64,000 bases of DNA, taken from NCBI GenBank assembly GCA_013398015.1, contig VZRR01003262.1, positions 151,485 through 215,484 of the forward strand, given 5' to 3'. Numbering within the stretch: the first letter of the stretch is position 1; every line of letters starts with the position of its first letter. The translations under genes and the position numbers were made by a program. Positions 35,345-47,200 of the stretch are shown here, in pieces. Source of the DNA: Oreocharis arfaki (lineage: Eukaryota; Chordata; Aves; Passeriformes; Paramythiidae). The notes beneath the pieces were generated by a model. It made no database searches. It saw nothing but the letters and a program-made list of their open reading frames with translations, and was not told the DNA's origin.

Positions 35345-36165
35345 CTGAGAAATACATGCAAGCTTCCCCCAAAAAGTCAACAAAGGGACAGACTAAAGCA
35401 TTTTTACTCCTAGCAAAACTACAGCCCCTCAATACTTCAGAAGGTTATTGAAGAGTAGAATACAATATGCAGTGTCCACTCACAAACTTCCTCAAAATAA
35501 GCATTGGGAACACTTTAGCTCACTTCCAGGTATTCAGACTCTTATGAATAAGAAAAAAGGGATTTGCTTCACACTGAATTTCTTCAGAACTCTTGTGCTG
35601 GTATGTTCATTAACATCACAAACTTTGAAGAATATTTATCTTAAGCTATTTCATCTCTGCGTCTCTGTTCATTTTGAAATTATATAGAAATGATCCAAGT
35701 GTAGAGTACAGAAATGCATTACAAGAGTAATATAAGCAATGCAATGTAAACAACCATTTAAGTTATTTTTAGGTAATACATTTTTGCTTTCCTTTCCAGA
35801 CACAAAAACTTCTACATAAAACATTAAGCACTTTTGAATTATTACTGTTCTCCTCTGCATAGTTTTAAATCTGGAGACGAACAGGCTTTCAGGGAGACTG
35901 ACTGAAATACCTCAGTTTAATCAAAGCTCAAGGAAGCCATTTGTGTTGTTCCTTTTCCCATTTTTTGTTCTTTACACTCACTCACTGCATTTTATTTCAG
36001 ATTAGATTTTAATGCTTTTGGCAATACACCTTACAAAGCCCAGGAAATGGAAAGTACTGGAAATAAACCAGCTACAGCTGTGGAATGAGTTTCCTGAGAA
36101 TTTAGAACATGGAAGGATATGCTGCAAGATCCCGATTTCTATGGAAAATCTCAGAGTTTCATTAC

Positions 36166-36204
36166 TTTCAAAACCTTTTGTCAACTTCTCCAGCAGTAAT
36201 ACAT
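36166..36204 (-). CDS. Candidate small coding exon, minus strand (end uncertain)
   Basis: An excellent acceptor (TTTTGTTTGTTTATTTTAG) opens into VLLLEKLTKGFE. The donor GAAA|GTAATG gives phase 1 both sides and fits the chain. The frame remains open to a better donor (GGCTTT|GTAAGG at 36033/36034), which would make a 170-nt exon leaving phase 0, and this does not fit 35267-35344. Start credible, end unresolved. Confidence 0.3.
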
Positions 36205-36910
36205 CTAAAATAAACAAACAAAATACAATATTCTTCTGCAGTACCGGTCCTCTCAATGCTGCAAAAACTATCAGAATTAAATTCTTTGTGATCAAACTTA
36301 TTTGATCCAGCTGATCCAAGCTGAGAAACACCAAGCTCCATGCTCTCCTCCCTGCTAAGGACATTTCCTTCATTTGTAACAGACATTTGTATGTAAAAGA
36401 ATGCAAGAAAAAAAAAAAAAAGAAAGATAGAATCATATCCTTTGCTTCAAGTCAACAGTAACGCATTATGCAGAAACATCACTCTAGCTGTGAAGATACA
36501 CAAAGGAACTCTGCTCCTGCACAGTGTGCTCTGGGTCCCATCTGAGATTGCCAGAGTACTTGGCTCAGTAAGATTTGCTCAGATGGGACACCAGTCTGTC
36601 ACTGGCACTGGTCTCTGCGCATGCTTTCAGACACAGGTTATAACTGAAATCCAAAAAGCATCCATAAATGAGACTTCTACCCTCTCACCTGAAATAGAAA
36701 GGTGTAAAACTTAGAGGGAATGCACTTTACCATGTGTTCACCCACACTCGGATACATGCTGCGAAAGAAAGCAGGGACATTAAGCAGAGATAACAGACCT
36801 GATTCTTCCTTTTCTTGCAATGTGAGCCAGTTGAAAATCAGGCTTGTGTGTTTTCAGGAAGGAACTCTCTGAAATTAATATCCCTAATGGTTCAGCATGA
36901 AAGTGTTTAC

Positions 36911-36967
36911 TCCTCATCCAGAGAGAATTAAAACAATAATTTTTATCTGTTATATTTTTATTACAGA
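36911..36967 (-). CDS. Candidate coding exon, minus strand
   Basis: A strong T-rich acceptor (CTGCTTTTTTTTCCAAG) opens a frame of 62 codons that ends in a TAA at 36780. The donor ATGAGGA|GTAAAC after 57 nt gives phase 1 both sides and reads CNKNITDKNYCFNSLWMR. If it is not used, AATCAG|GTCTGT further on is an alternative. Confidence 0.3.
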
Positions 36968-37340
36968 CTTGGAAAAAAAAGCAGCAATTACAAATGAGAA
37001 AAGTATAAAAACAAGAAAACCCTTTCAAGTAGAAGATGCCTTTTGAGTACACCACAAAAAAAAAATATTATAAGCTGTTTCAGACCAATACCATGAATGC
37101 ATAGGCAAGCTCTGACTTTTTATAAACCTATAGTACACTGCAGAATTACTGCTTCAAAGGAGAAAAGATACTGAGTATCTGAATAGGCAATGAATAACAA
37201 AATTCCATTAAATATAATGGTGTGAACTGTGTAACTAATATTTCTGATTTTTACTTGAAAAGAAGCAAGGAAATATTTTATTACATCTGAATGTCAAAGT
37301 GCTTTTCATTATATGACTATTTAAGGAAGGTTTTATTTAC

Positions 37341-37369
37341 CGGTGTAGACGGTGGAGAAATAACGCAAG
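37341..37369 (-). CDS. Candidate very small coding exon, minus strand (weak)
   Basis: 29 nt between acceptor GAGCTTTCCTTAG and donor CACCG|GTAAAT, with two CpGs in AT-rich surroundings. All three frames are open, so the frame (phase 2 in, 1 out, LRYFSTVYT) is set only by the neighbours. Confidence 0.2.
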
Positions 37370-37594
37370 CTAAGGAAAGCTCAGACAGTTTGCCCAGAAC
37401 AACAAAGTATTATCCCAGGAGATTACTAGTTTGCTGATGCTTTTTTCAGTAAAGTTTGGAATAGTGTCTAAGTTCTGGGACTCCCCAGCACCCCTCAGAC
37501 CAATGCACACCGAACTACAACAGTGCACGATGTGCTGGGGCCATCCAAAGGGGCCTTGTTCTGCGGGATGACAGCTGCTGCTATGGGGCTCTAC

Positions 37595-37709
37595 TGAGAA
37601 AACCCAGATCCAGCTCTTGCAGCAGCTGAACCTCGAATAGCCAATATTTCCAAGCTCTCTTCGTGCAGCAGGCAGGCGGTCTGCAAGCCTGTTGGTCTGG
37701 CCATTATAC
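37595..37709 (-). CDS. Candidate coding exon in a GC-rich block, minus strand
   Basis: A superb acceptor (TTCTTTATGCTTTTACAG) opens into a GC-rich, CpG-retaining block. Phase 1 entry gives IMARPTGLQTACLLHE then ESLEILAIRGSAAARAG up to donor TCTCA|GTAGAG (phase 2). Phase 2 entry is open for much longer and is a real rival. Coding strand likely, frame uncertain. Confidence 0.35.
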
Positions 37710-39664
37710 CTGTAAAAGCATAAAGAATTAAGGTTATTTCATAGAGAACTAAAGAGAAAGTAAATAATGAATATCAGTCGTCACAGTCTTATGGAAACAA
37801 GATTTTGTCAAACAAATGTGCTATCCTTGGAAGGGATTTCACTTACAGCACATAAACACATAATAGAGGCAGGCACAATAGAGGCAGAACCAAGATATTC
37901 ATCTGAGTGCTGCACAACAGGCTGATTAAAAAATTAGCAGACACAGCATCCATGAAGCAAAAGTTTAATAGATTCTAATATACACAAGCAATGATGACAA
38001 AATGCTATTCTCAAGGGGGAATCATCATAAAACAGATGTATTTCTAGCATTTACAGTACTTTAATAGACCGAAAGCTCTCAGCGCTTCAGTGATGAGAAG
38101 AACATATAAGCAATCCAATATTTTCAGATGACACAGAGCTGACAAAGTGGTAAATACTGATAAGGAGAGAATGATCAGAGAGACTGATCTGAACTGTTTG
38201 TCAAACTAAACTTGTTTCAGTACAATTTTTCAGTATAGCAAATGCAAAGTAATAGATCTATGGGAATAACAACATTCTGTGTGCTAAAGAGCAGCACTCT
38301 GTTAGAATGTAGCACAACTTCTGCAAAATCCGAACTTTAATGAAATGACTGTAGAGTAATAAAGTTCTAGTTTTCATAAGTTTAGAAGCATGGTAGAAAC
38401 GAGACAATGTTGAGAACAGAATAAAAAAAAAAAAAATGAAGGTTTGGAAAAAGTACTTACATCTTTAAAATAAATAGGATGGTGAAATGATCTATTTATG
38501 AAGTGTATGTTTCTTTAGAGGTAGAAACTACCAGTCATCAAACAGCTCTTTAATCTTCGTGCAGAAAAGCACAATAAAACAAATAACTGAAGAAAAAAAT
38601 TCAAACTAAAAGATTAGGCATAATATTCTGCGAGAGTGATTAAACCATGAAAATCAATTAGCAAGGGTTATACTGCTGCTTCTGACTCTCGCCATACTTA
38701 GATAAGACTGCCTGTCTTTAAGCTAAATAAAGTTGAGTGCACTCAGCATAAGGGTAACTTTGAATGAGTCAGTCTCATTCAAAAAGCAGCAGTTCAGCTG
38801 TATCTTCTGCAATAAATTATTAGCATCTTAAGATTTTAATTAGGTCATTCTGCACAACATTGTTTCGGGGTTTTTTTGCCTTTCAGCGTGAAATTTTACC
38901 CTTTTTTTGTGGTAGATCTCCTATTTGCTTCTGTCCAATACACATGGCATGCAGTGGAGCCTTCCCTTCAATAGCATTCAATTTAGTTTAGCTTAGGTTT
39001 TAATGCCTGGTCTGATGCTGAAGCCTCCGTCAACTAATGCATTTCGTTTTCTATTGAAACAAGAACCGGTTCTTGAAAACACCTGCACTGAAACATTTGT
39101 CCTCTCCAGGACAATCTAGTGATATTTTGTTACTCTGTGTTCAATATCAGTGAACACTTGATAAAACCACATGCATTTCTCCTTTTCTTGTTCAGTTGAA
39201 TTCTTTAGCCTGACCATTACTATACTAGCAGCCCATGGTTATAAGCTCCAGGACTAGTTAATTTTAATCTGTTCTAGTGGGTTTAATAGCACCTGTTATC
39301 CTGCTGCTGTTTATTCTGTATGCTGCTTGTAGGTCTCGGAGACGTCTCCCTGAAAAATGCACAAGCGGGTCACAATGTTGAACTGCTTCCTTCTAAAGCC
39401 AGAGAGTGAAGAAGGTCCAAGAAGCCACTCACACACTAAATTTTGCTGTCACCCTGCAGCATGAATTTTTCACCTTAAATAGATTTCTTGCCTTCTTGCA
39501 TATAGGTGCAAGTGGAATAATTTCTCCTGGCCATCAAAAGATCTGCAAACAGCAAATAGCCTTTCGAGTCTTTCAGGTAGCAAGAAAAATAAGGTGTTTA
39601 TTTTATTTTGTCTTTCTAAAGGTTCCCAGATGAGATAATTTCCATCTTAAAAACTCTTCCTCAT
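37710..39664. other. Intron-like DNA
   Basis: Two further minus-strand donor/acceptor pairs (about 37848-37907 and 38452-38511) bracket open frames, but do not fit the exon chain in phase, so I do not call them. The rest shows nothing. Confidence 0.45.
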
Positions 39665-39991
39665 GAGGGAAGATGGAGGGGCGGGTACTCCATCTCTCTG
39701 GTGACAGTGACAAGACCCAAGGGAATGGAATGAAGCTGTGTCAGGGGAGGTTTAGACTAGTTATTAAGAAAAAGTTTTTCATCCAGAAGGTGGTTTGCCA
39801 CTGGAACAAGGTCCCCAGGGAAGCGGTCACAGCAGCAAGCCTGATGGAGCTCAAGAAGAAATTGAACAATGCTCTCAGGTACACGGTGATTCTCGGGTGA
39901 TTCTCAGGGCTGCCCTGTGCAGGGCCAGGCGTTGGACCTCAGTGATCCTCAAGAGTCCCTTCCAGCTCAGGACATTCTATGATTCTGTGAT
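39665..39991 (+). mobile_element. CR1 LINE, 5'-truncated, plus orientation
   Basis: CR1 3' region: 'gtttttcatccagaaggtggt.tgccactggaacaa', 'gtccccagggaagcggtcacagca', 'ctgccctgtgcagggccaggcgttggacctcagtgatcc', then the end 'cattctatgattctgtga'. The well preserved octamer tail fixes the 3' end near 39991. The open frames here are LINE remnants, not host genes. Confidence 0.9.
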
Positions 39992-40079
39992 TTCAACATG
40001 GTTATAGCAGCTGTGAGGCACCCACTTCACAGCGACAGAAGTGTCATCCATGCTGCAAGCATGCTGACATGACACAAGC

Positions 40080-40290
40080 AATCCAGTGCAACTAGGAGAG
40101 GAGCCCGCGGACACACGGGCGTGAATTCAAGAAACCATAAATTTGAGTTGGTCTTGCACCATGCCTTAAAAACTTCCGGTGCTGAAGAGGAGGCGCTCAC
40201 GTATTTTAGCTCTGTGCTATGGCTGAGCTTCGAATTTTGGGGTTGATAGCGTAGTGAAGCCGGTGTCTGGGGGTCTCTGCATCTCAATGC
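40080..40290. other. CpG-retaining block of unknown nature
   Basis: About a dozen CpGs in about 200 bp directly beside the CR1 copy, open on the minus strand for 86 codons with no convincing splice pair. Possibly a decayed repeat. Confidence 0.3.
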
Positions 40291-42523
40291 ATTGAGCAGT
40301 AGAGCAGTAACAGCTTCAGTAACCCTGGCAATTCATTATGTAGTATTAATATTTCAGTGTGCACATTTTGTAATACTGCATGCACGGATCGTGTGCTTCT
40401 GCTGGAATTTTGTGAACAGTGTTTGATTTCACCACCTTGCTGAAAAACTGCCATTAAATGGCTATACTACAAAATACAGCAGAGAAATCCAGCTGTAGTT
40501 TTTTAAGCATATTCCAAAGAGCACAGTTTAACCTGTCAGATATCTTTATTTACATTTATGTTTCTTGCCTGTCTTCTGAACCAAGGTGAAAGCAGAAATG
40601 TGAAATAGAAAATATGGAAATATAGAGGGCTTTTTGGACATTCGGAGGACGAAATATTAGTATCACACATATTGGCCTTTTAAAATTTTATTAACCAGCT
40701 CAAATAGCAAAGGATATTTATTTAGCCTTACTTTTCATCATACAAATCCTCTTTAACTCTACTAAAATTATATGCTTGAGTGCTTTTTACCTCAAAGCTT
40801 TTTGCCCTTCCTATATATATATATATGAACCACTTCAAAATTGTCTAATTCTTTTATGAAACTAAAATAGATATTTTTATTTCAGTGTGGTTTTAATTTT
40901 TTCTTTTTGTTATTGAAATTTTTTCACTGAATTATATTTTAAATGAGCAAAGATAGACAACTTTACTGTACTGTTTGAGCCATGTCACAAAACTGATTTT
41001 ACAGCTGAATTTACATTTTGGCATTCCAAATGCCAAATTCCAATGTGTTGGAGATACCCCGGAAACCTGGACAATGCTGGCATCATTTTCATGAATTTCC
41101 ATATGAAATATAATGTTATCATTACTTTTTGAAACTCAGAACTTTTAAAGTTGAATTGATATAAAGCAAGAATGAAACAAGCAATTCTAGGTTCCCAATA
41201 GCTTGTTAATTAATTAGCTGTTAATTAATCAGCAATGTTGTTACTCAAGACAAAGAATAAGGAGTTTATTAAAATAAATGTACATAGAATGTACTGAAAG
41301 CTAATGGCGTCCTCACCAATGTCTAGTGGCATATTTTTTATAATGTCATGTTATAATGTCCTAGGTTTATTGGAGCAATATTTTATGCAACCATTGCAAC
41401 CTGCAAAGACTTCAAACACTGACTTACTGCAATGCAATATCACCCTCCATTTTCTGCCCATGGTTTAGATAGATGTGTATGTATACCTGTGAAGCTCAGA
41501 GAATTGAAAGCTGATGTGGAAAATTTCTGCAAGGTTTCCCTTACTGTACCTTTTAAAGTTTCAGAGTCTCGTCCTTGACATCAGAAATTCTGGCTGTTCG
41601 TGTTAGTCAAAACCTGAGCTGATGTTGCTTTCTGTACCAGGGCCAAGGATTATATTCTCGGTATATTCCCAAGCAGACACTCGTCAGAGGCAGTTAACAG
41701 TTGTTAAGCAGAAGTGGAACTTCTTAATCAGATATTGGCCAAATAGAAAATCTGTTGGGGAAGAGATCTTGGACCATGTATTTACTTGCAGTTCTTTTTT
41801 GAAGTAAATTGTTATATGAACTTAAAATTTGTTTAAAATCTATTTAAAATCAACTGAGCTAGCTAGATGCCGAAAAATCCAATCAGTTTAAAACTACAAA
41901 AGTTAGCTGTTTCATTAAATTGTCTGGGTCACTCTGGAAATCCTGAGCCTCACTTGTAATAAAATGAAAATAAGTGCACTATCAGCAATTGTATCTGTGT
42001 TAATTAAAATATTGTGTAATTGTGATGACACATGTGCAATGAAATCATTCTATCTGCTGAAAAACTAGACAAGTCCATTTTATGGAAGGCAATCAAAATA
42101 AAAATGAAGGAGGTTAGTAATTCTCATGGACTATCATGCTGTGATTCTTCCAGAGATTTAAATAAATGATGACCACAAACAACAAAAAAAATGGCTCTGC
42201 TTGGAATCACACAGACGTATGCAACTGGTTTGACTTTTCATATACGCACTAAACGGGGATGCTGGTAGCACCTAAAGTATCCATGGTCTGAATACAGTAT
42301 AAATATATTTGTGCAGTACGTGTTTTACTGTGATTATGAATCTCCAAGAACACAGCCTATAGCCTGAAGCATATAAATTTGCATAGTGTTGTTCCATGCT
42401 ACACAGGAAGAGAGGCAAATTTATCTCCTGAGATTGTTTCTATCTAACAGAAGAATATCTTCACCACGATGCATTTCAAGCCGCAGCAATGTTCATAATT
42501 ACTGTTCTCTCTTCCAGAAAGAC
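40291..42523. other. Intron-like or intergenic DNA
   Basis: AT-rich with no supported exon. A (TA)n run lies at 40812-40826. Confidence 0.5.
40812..40826. repeat. (TA)n microsatellite
   Basis: About seven TA units. Confidence 0.9.
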
Positions 42524-42647
42524 CTTTCTGCTTTTCCAGAAACCCGAGCTGGTCTGTGAAGCCCTGTGCATTCTGCATCTCATTTCTTGCTCCAGCACGA
42601 GGTGTGGAACAGCTTTATGACCTAAGAATGCACCATGTACTTGTGTC
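42524..42647 (-). CDS. Candidate coding exon, minus strand (weak donor)
   Basis: A very good acceptor (CTGTACAATTTGCTTTTAG) opens 41 codons: TQVHGAFLGHKAVPHL, VLEQEMRCRMHRA, SQTSSGFWKSRK. Phase 2 in. The donor AGAAAG|GTCTTT is poor. It fits the exit phase of 43588-43686, but I found no exon linking it to 37595-37709. Confidence 0.3.
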
Positions 42648-43587
42648 CTAAAAGCAAATTGTACAGAAATCAAGAGAGGGGCGAGGAGTATACAGCCATT
42701 TAAAACTGCAGTTAGTCTCAGCAGTGAAGCCGGAATCAAGAGTTCTCAGGCAGTTACATGGATCCAAATAATGGAATCGTATGTATGGAGAGACTGGATG
42801 GCTGGATTTCTAATGTTGTTGCCCAACTTCAGCTCTATCTAAAGTCACACTCCAAGGAAAGTTTTCAAATTAACTTTTGCTAGAATTAGCACAGAAGTTT
42901 AATCTTACCTAACCATATCTTACAAAACTTCAAAATCATCTATGCAATTTTAATTTTTTCCTTGTGTGTATTAGGGCACAGTTTTCAATTGTATCTTCTC
43001 ACTTCATTTGTTTCCTTGGGATTCTTGGCTCATTGAGTAAAAACTTCAGATTCAGTAAAAGCTTTTTTAGTATTATAAAATCTGGAAAGGAATTGTGACA
43101 GAAGAAAATATGTTGGATATGATCTTTGCCATCTACAATAATAATTCTGAAAATTGTATTCACTCAGTTAGAACAGGGTCCTGTACTACAGGCATTATTG
43201 GCATTCAGAATTAGAAATTGCAACAAAAAATTTGGGCTCTTTACAGAAGCAAGGCCAGACCAAGCAGAAATATCTTACCACTTAAACTTACTATCAATGG
43301 AAATAAATAAATCTCACTTGCATTAACTTTTAATGGGAGTAAAATTTTCATCTTATTTCCATTTAAAATGGAAGCATCTTACAGACATATACGTAAGGTG
43401 GATCTTAGTATAAGTTCACAGGTCTGCTGCTCATCATACTAAGACCAATTTTTCTAAAAGGCATTTATACCTGCAAAGACATAATACATAATGTTGCAAG
43501 TTATGGAACTAACTCTGATTTGCCAAAGAACTTTGAAAGATTATCAGAAAAATAATACTTTCTATCTCTAGAAAAGTGACAGGATAC

Positions 43588-43686
43588 AAACAGGTCTGCC
43601 ACCATAAGCAGCCCTCTTTTAAAAGAGAATGAATCCTCAGTGCATTCCATAGCAGAGAAAGATCGAGTGATAATTTATTCTGCATA
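43588..43686 (-). CDS. Candidate coding exon, minus strand (weak donor)
   Basis: A strong acceptor (TTCTTTGCCTTTCAG) opens a frame reading MQNKLSLDLSLLWNA then LRIHSLLKEGCLWWQ. The end is uncertain: donor GTTT|GTATCC is poor and CTTATG|GTGGCA is an alternative, both leaving phase 2. Leu-rich like the well supported exons. Confidence 0.3.
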
Positions 43687-43929
43687 CTGAAAGGCAAAGA
43701 ACGAGTTTTGCAGTGGTGTCTCAGCTGCTTTTAAATCCTAAGGGGTGAGAAGGAGTAAACAGTATGTTCTTATGTCTGAATAGCAGGCAAAACATATGTC
43801 ATAAAAGGCCTCTGGAGCTGAAAATGGTCCCCCAGAGAAAGAACTCAGAGGGGAAATTTGGTAATACAATGATAAAAGACATTGGGGGAAAATAGAGGCC
43901 TTTTTGTTGTTTCATAAAAACAGAATGTA

Positions 43930-44260
43930 TTTCCTTCTCTCCCACAGGGCAAGTGAGCCTTTAACTCTGGAGAGGTGTAATGAAAAATCTGCCACACCTT
44001 GGCACAGAGCTGGGATGCTCTGGCTCTACCCCTGCCTGTTCAGTGACAGCGTTACAAAGCTGCCTTTCTTTCGCCCAGAGAAGTCTGTAGCAGCCAGCTG
44101 ACCGTGCCAGTCTGAACCTCTGCAGGGGGAGAAAGCCAGCACAGAGTCTCTGCAGTCTCAGTGAGGCTCTCCATTTGGAGATGGCGGGTGGTGCAGCCCT
44201 CCAGTGGTCAACTGCTTGGTACACCTCTGCAACAACCGGACCAAAATCCCAACTCTGCCA
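43930..44260. other. GC-richer block, open on both strands
   Basis: GC-richer than its flanks. On the minus strand a strong acceptor (GGCTTTCTCCCCCTGCAG) near 44121-44138 opens a frame containing RFRLARSAGCYRLLW and KERQLCNAV, but the donor is ambiguous. The plus strand is also open. Possible exon or repeat. Confidence 0.3.
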
Positions 44261-47200
44261 TTTATTACTGGACCATGAGGCATTGCATTTTCTCCATTGC
44301 CTCTACGTATTTCATGGCCAGAACCAAAACAGATCTGTCAAAAAAACTGGCCTTTGGTTGATGTTACCAGTTAATAATCATTTCACAAAAGGTTGCCATG
44401 GTTGTTTTGGTAGAGGATAAAACTTCTTGATTAGAGACAAATTGCTGCAGATGTTAAATTTCTATTTTTTGACAAAGCACTTCTGCTAAAAATTGTGCGA
44501 CTGTAACCCAGAAGAAGAAATTCAGTCTTTACAGTTTGTAATAACAGTTGTGGGACAATTAAAAACAAGTTAGTGGAAGCTGTTAGGCAGTAGTGCCATA
44601 TGTGGCAGGAAAGCCAAGAGGCCTGGAACAGCTCCACTTTTCTCTAGGAGCTATTTGAACTAAAATGTGCTCTTTTAATCCATTTTGCCAGTCTAAGTAA
44701 ACTTACACATTAAGTAACAATGGATGTTTAAACTGTTTCCAGGATTAATTTGGTTCTTCTTTTTTTTTTTGCAGAAATCAGCTAGTGTTGCCCTCTTGGA
44801 GAAAAAGCAGGAGAATAAAAGCTTCTAATAACAGCACTAAAATGAAAACTGCTAATGAGTGAGATCCGAGAATCAGCTGGATCTATGAGGATTAGAACAC
44901 ATCCGTGCTATTCACTCAGGAGATGGAGAAGTTAGCGCTCCTTAAAATAATAAGGAAGATTGAATGGGCAGATCTCTATAGTAAGTCTGCATGGTATGTC
45001 AGAGGTTAGCCATGTGGGTTTACAGATTTTCCAAGCTGCAAAAGTGTAAGGATAGATAGAGTGAACAGAGGGGCAAGTGTGTGAGATGGAGACCGAGAAC
45101 CTGGTACAGAAGCTGAAGGTCAGAAAATCTCTAGAGGGAATGAGTCTTTCGAGAGATGTCAGGTCAGGCTTTCCTTCCTCAAGCATCCTGTGTTTCATGC
45201 TGATGACCTGTCTGTAGGTTAGGATTAAAATGGTAACACTGTGCTCACAAGGAGGTAAGTGTCAAATAGCTGTTCCGTGGAAAGCCAAGTCAGAAAAAAA
45301 TCTCTACTGAAGTTTGTGCCAGTTGTATGTGTTAATGCGTGAATGACTGGAGAGTCTAGACTTGAGATCAAGATGAAATACGTGCTAAGCGATAAACCTG
45401 GAGTTTCCTGGGCATGTAATTGAAAAGTGTGGTGGGTTTCCAGCTGCTAGCTTTAATGACTGTGGATTTGTTGAACATTTGTGGGAAGCAACAACAACAA
45501 AAATAGAACATGTCCCAGATAGTTCCCGGAAGCAGCTATGGCAATAATCCTTCTGGTGAATTAACTGAGTTCCATCTTCAAACATTTGAAGATTTTGCCT
45601 CTCTGTCCAAAATGAAACTGGGCCTCTTTGGAAACTAAACACCTCCTGGTGTTTTAAAATGTGAACTCATTGCCTAATACACACAAATCTTCTGTTGTCT
45701 CCAGTGACATGAAGATTGGTGGGTTTGCAAGTCTCACTATATCCAGATACCATATTTTGCAGCATTATATCAGGTAACTAGAATTTAGTGCCTTGTTGTG
45801 TAAAATGACTTTAGAAGCATTGCAGCTGTATTTTATTGATTATTATCCATTTTATATGCCCCATGGAAAAAGTCTTGTGATTACCTTTATGTAGTTTTCT
45901 ATTATTCTCATGAAGATATTCACTTTTTCTGTTTGTTTTTTTTTTCCTGCTACTTGTTACTCTTTCATACATTTAAGTGTCTTGTATAACTGACTTTCTT
46001 CTTCTTGAATATCAGCATAAGTCCCCAACCTCTTTCCTTAATAGAACTCCTGTATAATCATGTCAGACCTAAAAGTCTGTTGTTCCAGTAGTCACACGGT
46101 GTCCATCTCCCCAGGGTATTTCCTACTTTGAACACATTTCAGTTACAAAGACCAAAATCTCCTTCATGTTCCTGGTACTTAAACAATCTGATCATTCTTT
46201 AGCACTTTCACTGTTTCTTTAGTAACATGAGAATATCGCTGAATCTCACCTAAAATCTCTGAGAATAGTTAGCCGGTATCTAATTAAATAGGAACCTTGA
46301 AATATTTACGGTAAGAATGTTGGGGGAAAAAAGTGATAGTAAGGTAAAAAAGAAAATACTAGTTAGCACCCTGCCCTGCACACCCCTCTCCCCCCCACCA
46401 AAAAAAAAGTCAGTGAAGCAGAGACCAGTATTCAAGGATATCATATGGCAAATAGGAAATAAAAGAAAACATTTTGAAAAATGTATACAAGAGGAAGAAC
46501 ATAAAGTGCAGGACTGAAGGTTAATACCAGTCTCAGAATCAGGCAGATTTATGTGAGCAACCATTGACCTTTTACCAGAGGAAGGACAGGAAGGAAGTAT
46601 TTCTGCCAGGGACAAGAACACCTATTTCTGAAAAGCAATGAAGAATTCACTCTTTGTAATAAATTCCAAGACTAATGCTCTTCCAAGGCTCCAATTTAAT
46701 TAGAACAAGGCTGAAAATTCCCGGACAGAATTCAGAGGAACTTCAGTGATACCAGTAGGTTAACCCTTCAAGGAAGTGCTGAGAGAAGTACAAATCAGGA
46801 TTTTCATGCCTTCCTGACAATGCTAACTGGGTGCCACTCGCTATTCTCAAGCTGCTCTGTGCAGGAGACATCAATATCACCATTCCCTATTCAAGTGATA
46901 AGAAAGATTATTGCTGCAGAAATCCAAAAGACTTTTAATGTTCTCTTAATGTACGTTGTGTGTGATCTTTATACGTAATAATGCTGACAAAAATGCATCC
47001 AGCTTCTACTGGGTTTGAATTTGAACTGTGAAGAATATAGTTTTATCTTCTTTCCATCTCCTTCCTAAACATAATGCAATACCCCCCTCTTCCTCAGATA
47101 GCAGTCTCTCCAGAAGTCAAATTACATTCATTTTTTACTAATTACGTTTTGAAGTTTGGCACCCTAATATGACCATTATGAATGTAATTTTATTGGCTCT

